NCBI RefSeq assembly: GCF_003289925.1
Contig: NZ_QLZQ01000001.1
Span: 1,178,001 to 1,242,000 of the forward strand
DNA length: 64,000 nucleotides
Source: Planococcus maitriensis
GTDB lineage: Bacteria; Bacillota; Bacilli; Bacillales_A; Planococcaceae
Direction: 5' to 3'
Below the pieces are notes generated by a model. The model ran no database searches. It was given only the letters and a program-made list of their open reading frames with translations, and was not told where the DNA came from. The translations under genes and the position numbers were made by a program. This document shows positions 44,976 to 53,381 of the stretch, one piece after another; position 1 is the first letter of the stretch; each line of letters opens with the position of its first letter.

Positions 44976-47666
44976 TCAAGGTTGATCTTCATTGCTTTCC
45001 TCGTCTTCGTCATTTGAATTGTTGCCATTGCCGTTCCCATTACCGTTCCCATTACCATTGGACGAGGCATTGCTGCCTGATCCTTCCTCCGGTACTTCCG
45101 GCTGCTCTGGAGTGTCTACGGGTTCATCTGGGGTCTCGGCTGGTTCTTCCTCAGCCGGTTCTTCCTCGGCTGGTTCCTCCTCAGCTGGCTCCTCCTCAGC
45201 TGGCTCTTCCTCAGCGGGTTCTTCCTCAGCCGGTTCTTCTTCGGCTGGCTCTTCTTCAACCGGCTCTTCTTCAGCCGGTTCTTCTTCCGGTTCTTCCTCA
45301 GGCTCCTCTTCAGGAGGAGGCGAAATCTCGATAGTCGTGGAAGCAGGGTCGCTGCGTCTGCCATTTTGAGTGGCGACGACGCGGAAGGTATAAGTTACGC
45401 CTTCTTCGAGACCATCATAGGAATAGTTGGTATCGTCTGTCGTCGTCAGCACTTCGCCGTTGACGGAAACCTCGAATGATACATCATCCGAGCCGTGGCT
45501 CCAGCTCAAGTTAGCCGTGTTGTCGCTGACGTCTGCCCTCAATCCAGAAGGTCGGTCAGGGTCTGCCACAAATCGCTCTGATACTGTACTGGGCTCCGTC
45601 CCCCTAGCGAACAATTCTTCACTGCGCATGCTCCACGGGGTGAACGGGCTTGCCAAGCGAAGCGGTTCAGTGCCGACTTCGATGACTTCCTGTGTCACCG
45701 AATCCGGCTGCTGGAAGCTTGCCGTTTCCGGTGAAGAAATCTGGCTCATCACTTGCTTGTACAAGCGCTGTGCAAGCAAGCGTTCATCAGATGCCGTGTC
45801 GATCGGTGTTGAAATGGATGGGTATCCACTCCAGACCGAAATGGAATAATCGGTCGTGTAGCCTGCAAACCAGACATCAGGTGCAGAGCTGGAATCGAGG
45901 CCGAATTCTTCAAGTTTGTCTTCCGTATAGTTGGATGTACCGGTCTTGCCTGCCATATCCAATCCGCTGATCGCAGCTTCTTTTCCGGTCGATCCGGAAA
46001 TGCTGGTATCAACGACATCGCGGAGCATGTCGGTCACCATATAAGCGGTACTGTCTTTCATTGCTGTCACCGGTTCAGGGGCGACGACTTCTTCCGTAGA
46101 ACCGTCACGGAAGACGATTTTCTTGATCGTGTGCGGTTCAGTGAATACGCCGTTATTGCCAAACGCTGCGAAAGCACCGGCCAGTTCGACAGTGGAAATG
46201 TTGAATTCCGGAGTACCAAGTGCTGCGGATTCATAAATGCTGCCAAAATCCAATCCGAGTTTTTGAGTGAACTCACTGGCATTATCGGATCCGACTTCCG
46301 CTAGCGTCTTGACCGCCGGGATATTGCGCGAGCGGTACAAAGCTTCGCGTGCTGTCATCGGCCCGAGGAATTGGCCGTCGACATTGCGGATTTCCTGGCC
46401 GCTGCTATAGGAGTATTCCTCATCGACCAGTGTCTGGCCGGTTGACCAGTCTAAATATTCGATGGCGGGGCCATAGCTGACAAGCGGCTTGATCGTAGAG
46501 CCGATCACACGGTCTCTTGACGTGGCGAAGTTCCTGCGCACATCGCCTTCGTATTCACGGGCGGCACCGACTGCGCTGATGCCGCCTGTTTTTGTATCAA
46601 CGACAGTCATGGCGGATTCGACTTCATCATCGAAGAAGAGATCCGATTCCATCGTTTCATTGACGCGTTCTTGGACATATGGTTCAAGTGTCGTGTAGAT
46701 CGTCAAGCCTTCATCGAGCGAATAATCGCCTTCAAGCGATTCAAGTTCATCGACAACCATTTCCATGAATGCCGTGTATTCTGTGCTTTCTTCCGGGGAG
46801 GTGCGCTCTTCTTCAGGAAGAAGCGTCGATTCGACTGGCGTATTCCACGCTTCTTCTTTTTGCGCTGCATCGATTTTCCCGTGCTGTTCCATCAAATTCA
46901 AGACGACATCGCGGCGCTCTTCAGCTGCCTGCGGGTTCTTGAACGGGTTGTAACGGTTCGGGCTCTGCGGCATGCCGGCAAGAAGGGCAGCTTCGTGAAG
47001 TTCCAGTTCAGCAGGCGCCTTGCCGAAGAATTGCTCTGCTGCAGTACCGAACCCGTAAGTATTGCCTGACATCAGGATTTTATTGAAATACATCTCGAAA
47101 ATTTCTTCTTTCGAATATTCCTGCTCCAGCTTGAAAGCCAAATAAGCTTCCTGTGCTTTCCGCTTCAGCGTTTTTTCATTGGAGAGGAACGAGTTCTTGA
47201 TGACCTGCTGCGTGATGGTACTGGCTCCTTGAGACCCAAAGCCGCCCGTGACGTTGGCGACGACCGCACCGCCAAGGCGGATCAAGTCGATTCCCGAGTG
47301 GTCATAGAAACGGTTATCCTCTGTGGCGAGGATTGCATCTTCCATCATTTGGGGAATGTCTTCGTATTCCACGTATTCACGGTTTTGGGCAGTGAAATAT
47401 GGAATTTCGGTTTCACCGTCGTTGGCCAGGAAAACAGGGCTGATCGGGTCTCTCAACAATTCTTCGTCGAGCTCAGGCGCGCTGGACGCATAGACAGCGA
47501 ATAGGATGACCCCGAATAGAAAACCGGCGACAGCTAAGGCTGCTATAGCCAGAAGCCCTCTTATGATCCACGTTTTAGCTCCGGCTTTCTTTTGTTTGTT
47601 CGAGTTTTTCCGTTGCCGTTCAATTGATTTTCTGCGTTCTTCACGCGATATTTTCTTATCACTCAC
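44976..47666 (-). CDS. ponA: Class A penicillin-binding protein PBP1A
   Basis: Bifunctional peptidoglycan glycosyltransferase/transpeptidase of 896 residues. One membrane anchor lies at about 33-60. The glycosyltransferase domain has catalytic E116 in ATEDNRFYDHSG; the transpeptidase has S390-T-I-K393, S446-R-N448 and K574-T-G576. A fibronectin type III domain follows (about 704-783), then a tail of acidic pentapeptide repeats and an Asn/Gly stretch. The start is GTG 47666 with GAGGAAG upstream; the overlapping ATG is followed by a stop. recU lies just before it, the conserved recU-ponA pair. Confidence 0.95.
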   Translation of the reverse strand: MSDKKISREERRKSIERQRKNSNKQKKAGAKTWIIRGLLAIAALAVAGFLFGVILFAVYASSAPELDEELLRDPISPVFLANDGETEIPYFTAQNREYVEYEDIPQMMEDAILATEDNRFYDHSGIDLIRLGGAVVANVTGGFGSQGASTITQQVIKNSFLSNEKTLKRKAQEAYLAFKLEQEYSKEEIFEMYFNKILMSGNTYGFGTAAEQFFGKAPAELELHEAALLAGMPQSPNRYNPFKNPQAAEERRDVVLNLMEQHGKIDAAQKEEAWNTPVESTLLPEEERTSPEESTEYTAFMEMVVDELESLEGDYSLDEGLTIYTTLEPYVQERVNETMESDLFFDDEVESAMTVVDTKTGGISAVGAAREYEGDVRRNFATSRDRVIGSTIKPLVSYGPAIEYLDWSTGQTLVDEEYSYSSGQEIRNVDGQFLGPMTAREALYRSRNIPAVKTLAEVGSDNASEFTQKLGLDFGSIYESAALGTPEFNISTVELAGAFAAFGNNGVFTEPHTIKKIVFRDGSTEEVVAPEPVTAMKDSTAYMVTDMLRDVVDTSISGSTGKEAAISGLDMAGKTGTSNYTEDKLEEFGLDSSSAPDVWFAGYTTDYSISVWSGYPSISTPIDTASDERLLAQRLYKQVMSQISSPETASFQQPDSVTQEVIEVGTEPLRLASPFTPWSMRSEELFARGTEPSTVSERFVADPDRPSGLRADVSDNTANLSWSHGSDDVSFEVSVNGEVLTTTDDTNYSYDGLEEGVTYTFRVVATQNGRRSDPASTTIEISPPPEEEPEEEPEEEPAEEEPVEEEPAEEEPAEEEPAEEEPAEEEPAEEEPAEEEPAEEEPAETPDEPVDTPEQPEVPEEGSGSNASSNGNGNGNGNGNGNNSNDEDEESNEDQP
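45139..45288 (-). repeat. Ten tandem 15-base repeats in ponA
   Basis: Ten head-to-tail 15-base units encode (A/V)EEEP-type pentapeptides (one unit with Val). Third codon positions vary between copies, so the array is not a fresh duplication. A further array of six-base Asn-Gly repeats lies at about 45022-45060. Confidence 0.88.
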
Positions 47667-47693
47667 ATGCGCTTCCTCACTTTCATGTATATG

Positions 47694-48305
47694 CTATTTC
47701 ATTAGCTGATGGAGCACGGATAAATAGTCGATTCTCGGGAAAGCGCCTGGCTTTACTTCAACCGAAGATTCCTCTACCTCCGCTAAAGTCATTGATTTCC
47801 TGCCGCCTGTAACCATTCGTTTCCAATAGGTTTCCAATGTTTCGAATGGCAAGACGAAATAACGGTCGAGCGAAGAAAATCGGATGATCAGAAAGGCCAG
47901 GCCCCCGTGGCGGATGATGTCTGCCATATGGTGGACTTGGTGTTCGTGGATGTTCTTCAGCGGGAAAGAAGTCCGGATTTCAGTTTCTTTCGCTTCGAAG
48001 TCGATATAGCGGCCTTGCCAGATGCCGTTATAATCGGTCGTAGACGGGGCTTGGAAATAAGCTTCCCGGATGACCGCAGCGCTTCGTGACGGGTATTCGA
48101 CACGCACGATCTGCACCGGCACGGGCTTTTTATGGATAACGGCTAGCCCGCGCTGCAAATAAAAGCTATTCGTTTCGTTCAGTTCATCTTCCAAGGTTTT
48201 CCCTCGATTGCTGAACGAAATATCTTTTTTCTTTTTCTGCACCGGCTGCACCGGCTGATTCTTCGGCGGAGAAAATTTCTTACCGTTTGGGTAATTGATC
48301 GCCAT
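47694..48305 (-). CDS. recU: Holliday junction resolvase RecU
   Basis: Cuts four-way junctions in recombination and chromosome segregation; 203 residues. The nuclease core SNRGKTLEDELNETN and the YIDFEAKET metal-binding segment are intact. An N-terminal basic tail (about 1-28) rich in Lys and Pro matches the stalk-entry region. It is the first gene of the recU-ponA unit, on the minus strand and divergent from yppE. Confidence 0.95.
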   Translation of the reverse strand: MAINYPNGKKFSPPKNQPVQPVQKKKKDISFSNRGKTLEDELNETNSFYLQRGLAVIHKKPVPVQIVRVEYPSRSAAVIREAYFQAPSTTDYNGIWQGRYIDFEAKETEIRTSFPLKNIHEHQVHHMADIIRHGGLAFLIIRFSSLDRYFVLPFETLETYWKRMVTGGRKSMTLAEVEESSVEVKPGAFPRIDYLSVLHQLMK

Positions 48306-48328
48306 TTGTGATACACCTCGCTTACTTT

Positions 48329-48356
48329 ATCATATCACACGCACCTAGACGACAAA
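48329..48356 (-). promoter_or_regulatory. Probable promoter for recU-ponA
   Basis: Read on the minus strand: TTTGTC, 16 bases, then TATGAT preceded by TG (extended -10). It lies about 25 bases before the recU start. Confidence 0.5.
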
Positions 48357-48494
48357 TATGATGAAAGGTTTCCGAACTTTATCCCTAATGATAGCGGATT
48401 TTCGAGCCAGCTCCAACTGAAAAGAATGCCTGTTCGGCAAACTGTATATGGCTTGCCGGATTGTGATAAACTAATGGCTATGGAGGGGAAGAAA

Positions 48495-48863
48495 ATGGAC
48501 CTCAAACAATTATCAAACAATCTTTACCAGGAATGCGATAGGTGTCTCGCACGCTTCAAGGAAATGCGCGAGCTGGATGCAGATCCTGATTTTTTCCAAG
48601 ATGTAAAACCGTATGCCGATGAATGGCATGCTGCCATAGATGAATGGAAAGAAGCTTCACTTGCTTTTATCCGGAACGAACGCCCGAAATACGTTCATAA
48701 ATTGCAAATCGACAATGCAGCGGACGGAATGGGGCAAGTGTTCGTACAAAGTTTCTATAAAGATACGAGCAAAAAACGTTTTGTCCAAACGATACAAGCG
48801 GCTCAGTACACGATACAGACCTTGCTTACAGCGATAGAGGAAAAGGGCGATGAGAAACAATGA
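48495..48863 (+). CDS. yppE: DUF1798 protein YppE
   Basis: A 122-residue all-helical cytoplasmic protein; B. subtilis YppE is 123. The pattern LYQECDRCLARFKEMRE and YKDTSKKRFVQTIQAAQYT fits the four-helix DUF1798 fold. Function unknown. ATG 48495 follows GGAGGGG, whereas an in-frame start 69 bases earlier has no ribosome binding site. Its stop overlaps yprA (ATGA). Confidence 0.85.
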   Translation: MDLKQLSNNLYQECDRCLARFKEMRELDADPDFFQDVKPYADEWHAAIDEWKEASLAFIRNERPKYVHKLQIDNAADGMGQVFVQSFYKDTSKKRFVQTIQAAQYTIQTLLTAIEEKGDEKQ

Positions 48864-51130
48864 GAATCAAAAAGACGATACCGGAAATCCTTAAAGAGTG
48901 GAAAGTGGAGCCGGAGATGATGGAACGCATTTACCATTGGCATACAAAGCCTGAAAAACCGGCTATCTATGCCGATTTCCCGGAAGCGATGCACGATAGC
49001 CTGAAACAGGCTTTGCGCAAAAAAGGCATCGATCAGTTGTATACCCATCAGCGGCAGGCGTTCGATTTGGCGCAAGCGGGTCATTCGTTCACGGCCGTGA
49101 CGCCGACCGCATCCGGCAAATCGTACTGCTATCACTTGCCGGTGCTGCACAAAATATTGAATGACCCGAATGCGCGGGCCTTGTACTTGTTCCCGACGAA
49201 AGCTTTGGCGCAGGACCAGAAAAGCGATTTGCATGATCTGATCGAAAAGACCGAGCAGTCGATCCTGTCCTATACCTATGATGGCGACACGTCCCCGTCG
49301 ATCCGGACCAAGGTAAGGAAAGCCGGACAAATCGTCATGACCAATCCTGACATGCTCCATTCCGGCATTTTGCCGCATCATACGAAATGGGTGTCTCTTT
49401 TTGAGAACCTTCATTATATAGTGATCGATGAGCTGCATACCTATAAAGGGGTCTTCGGTACCCATGTGGCGCACGTCATCCGCCGCCTGAAACGGATCTG
49501 CAACTTCTACGGCAGCGACCCGGTCTTTATCTGTACATCGGCGACCATTGCCAATCCGAAGCAGCTGGCCGAAAGCCTGACCAATACCGCCCATGAGTTG
49601 ATCGACCAAAACGGCGCTCCGGCAGGGAAAAAACATATCCTGTTCTATAATCCGCCGATTGTCCATCCGACATTCGGCGTCCGGCGCAGTGCGGTGCTCG
49701 AAGTGCGGGACTTGGCGACGTATCTCGTCAAGCAAGGCGTCCAGACGATCGTTTTTGCTAAATCACGCGTGCGTGTGGAAATGCTGGTAACTTATTTAAA
49801 CGAAATCACGAAATATAAGTTGCAGGACGAATCGATCAAAGGTTACCGCGGGGGCTATTTGCCGTCGGAGCGGCGAGCCATCGAAAAAGGTTTGCGCGAT
49901 GGCTCGATCCAATGTGTCGTATCGACAAATGCACTGGAACTCGGCGTCGATATCGGCCAATTGCAGGCATGCATCATGACCGGCTATCCAGGCAATATCG
50001 CGAGCGCCTGGCAACAGGCGGGACGTGCGGGCAGGCGGCAGGATGAATCCCTTGTCGTCTATGTCGCGCAATCTACGGCACTTGACCAGTACATCATCAA
50101 CCATCCGGAATATTTGCTCGACCAATCGCCGGAGGAAGCGCGCATCCATCCTGAGAACATCATCATCCTGATGGATCATTTGAAATGCGCATCATTCGAA
50201 TTGCCGTTTTCAACGGAAGATATGTATGGGGAGTTCGATGTCCAGTCTTTGCTTGAATACCTTCAAGAAGAAGGGGTCCTTGTGCGGACATCGGACCGCT
50301 GGCATTGGATGAGCGACCGTTTTCCGGCGCACGATATTTCCTTGCGTTCGGCGACACAGGAAAACGTCGTCATCGTCGACCAATCGGTTCCGGCCGACAC
50401 AAAAGTCATCGGCGAAATGGACCGCTTCAGTGCCATGACGCTCCTGCACGAAGAAGCGATCTACCTTCACCAAGGCACCCAGTTCCAAGTGGAGATCCTG
50501 GATTGGGAAGAGAAAAAAGCGTATGTGCGCGAAGTGGACGTCGATTATTTCACGGACGCGAACTTGGCGATCGAACTGAAAGTGATCAGCGAAGACAAGC
50601 ATCGCAAGCTTCACCAGTCCAATGTGTATTACGGCGACGTGGCGGTTCTTGCCATGCCGACGATTTTCAAGAAAATCCGCTTTGATACACACGACAATAT
50701 TGGCTCAGGGCCGATTTCACTTCCAGCTGAAGAATTGCATACCTCATCGACTTGGCTCAGCTTCGACAAGCCAGCCGATTTCAGCGATTCGGATTTGTCG
50801 GATATGATGACCGGTGCGGCTTATGCAATCGAAAGCTTTATCCCGATATTCGTGCAATGTGACCGGAGGGACGTCCACGTCGTACCGCAAGTGAAATCGC
50901 CGCATAACGACCAGCCATCGTTTTTCATTCATGATTCCTACCCGGGTGGCATCGGTATCAGCGAACGCATCTATGAGTTATGGCAGCCATTGCTTGAAAA
51001 AGCGCGCCAGCACGTCACGGAATGCCCATGCTTTGACGGTTGCCCGTCGTGCATAGGGGCTCAGGATGCGGCGATGGACATGAAAGGGCGCGTCATCGAA
51101 TTGCTCATGGAATTGGAAAAAGAGGAGTGA
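48860..51130 (+). CDS. yprA: ATP-dependent helicase YprA (Lhr/MrfA type, DUF1998)
   Basis: Superfamily 2 helicase of 756 residues. Walker A is in TPTASGKSYCY (about 78-86), the DExH box is DELH at about 190, and VSTNALELGVDIG with QQAGRAGRR completes motifs V and VI. The C-terminal DUF1998 region has a four-cysteine zinc-like cluster (CPCFDGCPSC near 722-732). In B. subtilis YprA (MrfA) with YprB (MrfB) forms a mitomycin C repair pair; the genes are adjacent here too. Confidence 0.93.
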   Translation: MRIKKTIPEILKEWKVEPEMMERIYHWHTKPEKPAIYADFPEAMHDSLKQALRKKGIDQLYTHQRQAFDLAQAGHSFTAVTPTASGKSYCYHLPVLHKILNDPNARALYLFPTKALAQDQKSDLHDLIEKTEQSILSYTYDGDTSPSIRTKVRKAGQIVMTNPDMLHSGILPHHTKWVSLFENLHYIVIDELHTYKGVFGTHVAHVIRRLKRICNFYGSDPVFICTSATIANPKQLAESLTNTAHELIDQNGAPAGKKHILFYNPPIVHPTFGVRRSAVLEVRDLATYLVKQGVQTIVFAKSRVRVEMLVTYLNEITKYKLQDESIKGYRGGYLPSERRAIEKGLRDGSIQCVVSTNALELGVDIGQLQACIMTGYPGNIASAWQQAGRAGRRQDESLVVYVAQSTALDQYIINHPEYLLDQSPEEARIHPENIIILMDHLKCASFELPFSTEDMYGEFDVQSLLEYLQEEGVLVRTSDRWHWMSDRFPAHDISLRSATQENVVIVDQSVPADTKVIGEMDRFSAMTLLHEEAIYLHQGTQFQVEILDWEEKKAYVREVDVDYFTDANLAIELKVISEDKHRKLHQSNVYYGDVAVLAMPTIFKKIRFDTHDNIGSGPISLPAEELHTSSTWLSFDKPADFSDSDLSDMMTGAAYAIESFIPIFVQCDRRDVHVVPQVKSPHNDQPSFFIHDSYPGGIGISERIYELWQPLLEKARQHVTECPCFDGCPSCIGAQDAAMDMKGRVIELLMELEKEE

Positions 51131-51134
51131 GCGT

Positions 51135-52391
51135 ATGTCTTTTGAAAATAAGCTGATGCAGATGAAGGGCATGCTGAACAAAAAACCGGCAGCCCGAAAA
51201 GCCCCATCGGCACCTGCACGGCCGCCTCATGAAAAGCAATGGAAAGAAATCGGCTTGACCTTGAAGGAAAATAAATTCGGCTTTGTCTATGAGAAGAAAA
51301 TCGAGTATCCGCTCAATTACCGTCACGGCAACGTCGTGCTTGGCGAACTGGGCCGGGTGCTTGAGGCTTGGCAGAAAACCGATTACGACCATCCGTTCAA
51401 ACTGGTTGAAGACACCCCTTTGGTATTTTTCGATACGGAAACGACGGGCCTCGGGGGAACGGGGGCTTATATTTTCCTGCTTGGCATATTGGAGAGGAAA
51501 CAAGGCCGCTTCGAGATGACCCAATGGATCATGCCGGATCCCTCGCAAGAAGCAGCCTTTCTTTATGAGTCGAATTTATGGCAAGCGGGGGAGTCGGTCA
51601 TTTTCTCCTATAATGGCAAAAGCTTCGACTGGCCACAGCTTCATTCGCGCTGGATGATGCACCGCGGGACCTTGCCGAAACTGCCGGATCCCAAACAGAT
51701 CGATTTATTCCACGGCACGAAACGGATCTGGAAAAACGAATTGCAGCGGCTCAAGCTCAGCGTGATCGAGGAAGAGAAGCTCGGCTTTGCCCGCAGCGGG
51801 GACGTGCCGGGGTATTTGATTCCCGCGATCTATCTCGATGCCGTCAAGAGCGGATTTCCTGAAGGCTTGGCGAAAGTGCTGTATCATAATGAACTGGACA
51901 TCCTGTCACTCGTGTCGCTTTATATCCGCTCATCCGATTTGCTGATGGAGGATCTTTCGAGCGAATCGAGCGGCGCCTATACGAATATCGGCAAATGGTA
52001 TGCGGATTTGAAGCAATTCGACCAAAGCGCTGCCTACCTCGAACATGTGACGCTTGAACGCGGCGACGCCGGGGCGCTAGCGAGATTTCTGCTAGCAGTA
52101 CAAAAAAAGCGCAAAGGCGATTATGGAGAAGCGCTTCAATTGTTCAAGGAAGCGGCACCCCATCTGAGAGGCCCCGTGGAAGTGGAGGCTTGGGTGCATT
52201 TAGCGAAACTCCACGAGCATCAATTCAAGGATCCGGCGCAGGCACTTGTCATGACAGGGTTTGCAAAAGAAGCAGCCAGCCATACGAAAGTCAGGAAGTC
52301 CATCTCGGATGACTTAGCCAAGCGCGAAACGCGGCTCGAGGAGAAAAAACGAAAAAAAGCCGCGGAATCCACGGTTGACGGAACACGATAA
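51135..52391 (+). CDS. yprB: RNase H-like exonuclease YprB (MrfB type) with TPR tail
   Basis: A 418-residue protein. The central domain (about 90-250) is DnaQ/RNase H-like, with FFDTETTGLGGTGAY holding the first acidic pair, and YNGKSFDWP and YHNELDILSLVSLY later motifs. The C-terminus (about 290-400) looks like two or three TPR units. In B. subtilis MrfB is the exonuclease partner of MrfA in repair of mitomycin C adducts. AGGAG precedes the ATG, four bases after yprA. Confidence 0.92.
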   Translation: MSFENKLMQMKGMLNKKPAARKAPSAPARPPHEKQWKEIGLTLKENKFGFVYEKKIEYPLNYRHGNVVLGELGRVLEAWQKTDYDHPFKLVEDTPLVFFDTETTGLGGTGAYIFLLGILERKQGRFEMTQWIMPDPSQEAAFLYESNLWQAGESVIFSYNGKSFDWPQLHSRWMMHRGTLPKLPDPKQIDLFHGTKRIWKNELQRLKLSVIEEEKLGFARSGDVPGYLIPAIYLDAVKSGFPEGLAKVLYHNELDILSLVSLYIRSSDLLMEDLSSESSGAYTNIGKWYADLKQFDQSAAYLEHVTLERGDAGALARFLLAVQKKRKGDYGEALQLFKEAAPHLRGPVEVEAWVHLAKLHEHQFKDPAQALVMTGFAKEAASHTKVRKSISDDLAKRETRLEEKKRKKAAESTVDGTR

Positions 52392-52401
52392 ATAGCGCTT
52401 A

Positions 52402-52410
52402 TGCTATACT
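52402..52410 (+). promoter_or_regulatory. Extended -10 promoter for gpsB
   Basis: TG-C-TATACT lies about 58 bases before gpsB. A -35 box at the normal distance is not seen. Confidence 0.5.
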
Positions 52411-52467
52411 AGCCGTAAGGAAATAGACATATTTCACGAAGTTTCTTTTAATGGAAGGACGATTCGA

Positions 52468-52761
52468 ATGGATATCAAATATGCAGCAAAAGACATTCTA
52501 GAAAAAGACTTTAAAACAGCCATGCGCGGCTACAACCAGGACGAAGTGGATCATTTCCTGGATGAAATCATTCAAGACTATGAACTGTACAACAAAAAAA
52601 TCGAGCAATTGCAAAATGAAAACCGCCGTTTGCGTGCGGAACTGGAGGAATCGCCAAAAAAGCAAGCGACTCCCGCCCCTGGAACGACCAATTTTGATAT
52701 TTTGCGCAGATTGTCCCATCTGGAGAATCACGTGTTCGGCAATAAACTCGACAATAGGTAA
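52468..52761 (+). CDS. gpsB: Cell division regulator GpsB
   Basis: A 97-residue DivIVA-related coiled-coil protein that moves PBP1 (PonA) between septum and side wall. [25 protein letters not shown] is the membrane- and PBP-binding N-terminal domain; a coiled coil follows (about 45-65), a linker rich in Pro, and the C-terminal [14 protein letters not shown] that forms the hexamer. GGAAGGA precedes the ATG. Its partner ponA is 5 kb away; ypsA, which lies before gpsB in B. subtilis, is missing. Confidence 0.95.
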   Translation: MDIKYAAKDILEKDFKTAMRGYNQDEVDHFLDEIIQDYELYNKKIEQLQNENRRLRAELEESPKKQATPAPGTTNFDILRRLSHLENHVFGNKLDNR

Positions 52762-52766
52762 CAAGC

Positions 52767-52795
52767 TTGTCAACAGCCGCCGAATAGCGTATACT
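52767..52795 (+). promoter_or_regulatory. SigA promoter for RNase P RNA
   Basis: TTGTCA at 52767-52772 and TATACT at 52790-52795, exactly 17 bases apart. The predicted start near 52802 agrees with the 5' end of the RNA. Confidence 0.85.
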
Positions 52796-52801
52796 TAGTT
52801 A

Positions 52802-53200
52802 GCCATTTGAAATTCTGGCAATCGCTCCCGCACTCGATGCGGGAGAGGAAAGTCCATGCTCACACGGATCTGCGATGACCGTAGTGATCGCGCCCAGCGA
52901 AACAATAAGCTGGGGCAGCAGTTATGCTGACGGCGGGTAGAACGCCTAAGTCTTCGGATATGGCCGAAATACCCTGAAGGTGCCACAGTGACGGAGCTGT
53001 ATAGGAAACTATGCAGGTGGAACGAGGTAAACCCCGCGAGTGAGAAACCCAAATTATGGTAGGGGCACTTTTCCAAGGGAAATGAACCGACGGAAGAGGC
53101 GGAGTGAATCCGCAGATAGATGATTGCCATCCGCCAGTACGAGGCTTCGGCTGTTTGAGTACGCGGAGACAAAACATGGCTTATAGAATTTTGAATGGTC
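52802..53200 (+). ncRNA. rnpB: RNase P RNA, Bacillus (B) type
   Basis: Catalytic RNA that removes the 5' leader of pre-tRNA. Ends pair as P1: GCCATTTGAAATTC at the start with GAATTTTGAATGGT at the end. The universal elements are GAGGAAAGTCC at 52845-52855, AGAAACCCAAATT, and the 3' ATAGATGATTGCC with ACAAAACATGGCTTA. The TCTTCGGATATGGCC segment aligns with the B-type specificity domain of B. subtilis rnpB. It stands between gpsB and ypsC as in B. subtilis. Confidence 0.96.
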
Positions 53201-53217
53201 TTAACTTATCTTTTTTG

Positions 53218-53247
53218 AAAGGCTCTCCTGTCGGGGAGCCTTTCTTC
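53218..53247 (+). terminator. Intrinsic terminator of rnpB
   Basis: AAAGGCTCTCC and GGGGAGCCTTT form a stem around TGTC, followed by a short T/C tail. Confidence 0.85.
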
Positions 53248-53249
53248 AT

Positions 53250-53342
53250 ATGGACGAAGGTGAATGGGAAGCGATCAAATTCCGGAATGAAGCCACCAGC
53301 TGCATGTCGGAAGCCGGCCATGCCAGCAAATTGCTTCCATGA
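53250..53342 (+). CDS. Possible 30-residue small protein before ypsC
   Basis: ATG 53250 to TGA 53342 encodes MDEGEWEAIKFRNEATS and onward, with codon use like that of the surrounding genes. Its start lies on the tail of the rnpB terminator and has only GGGGAG about 11 bases upstream. No family is recognised. It may be a small gene or an accident. Confidence 0.25.
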   Translation: MDEGEWEAIKFRNEATSCMSEAGHASKLLP

Positions 53343-53381
53343 TGACTAAACAGATGCAAGCAAGACGGAAAGGAAGTTGTT

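Noticed and set aside
44992-45369. Plus-strand Ser/Gly-rich frame opposite the ponA tail
   Set aside because: It is produced by the antisense of the EEEP repeats and lies wholly within a well-supported gene.
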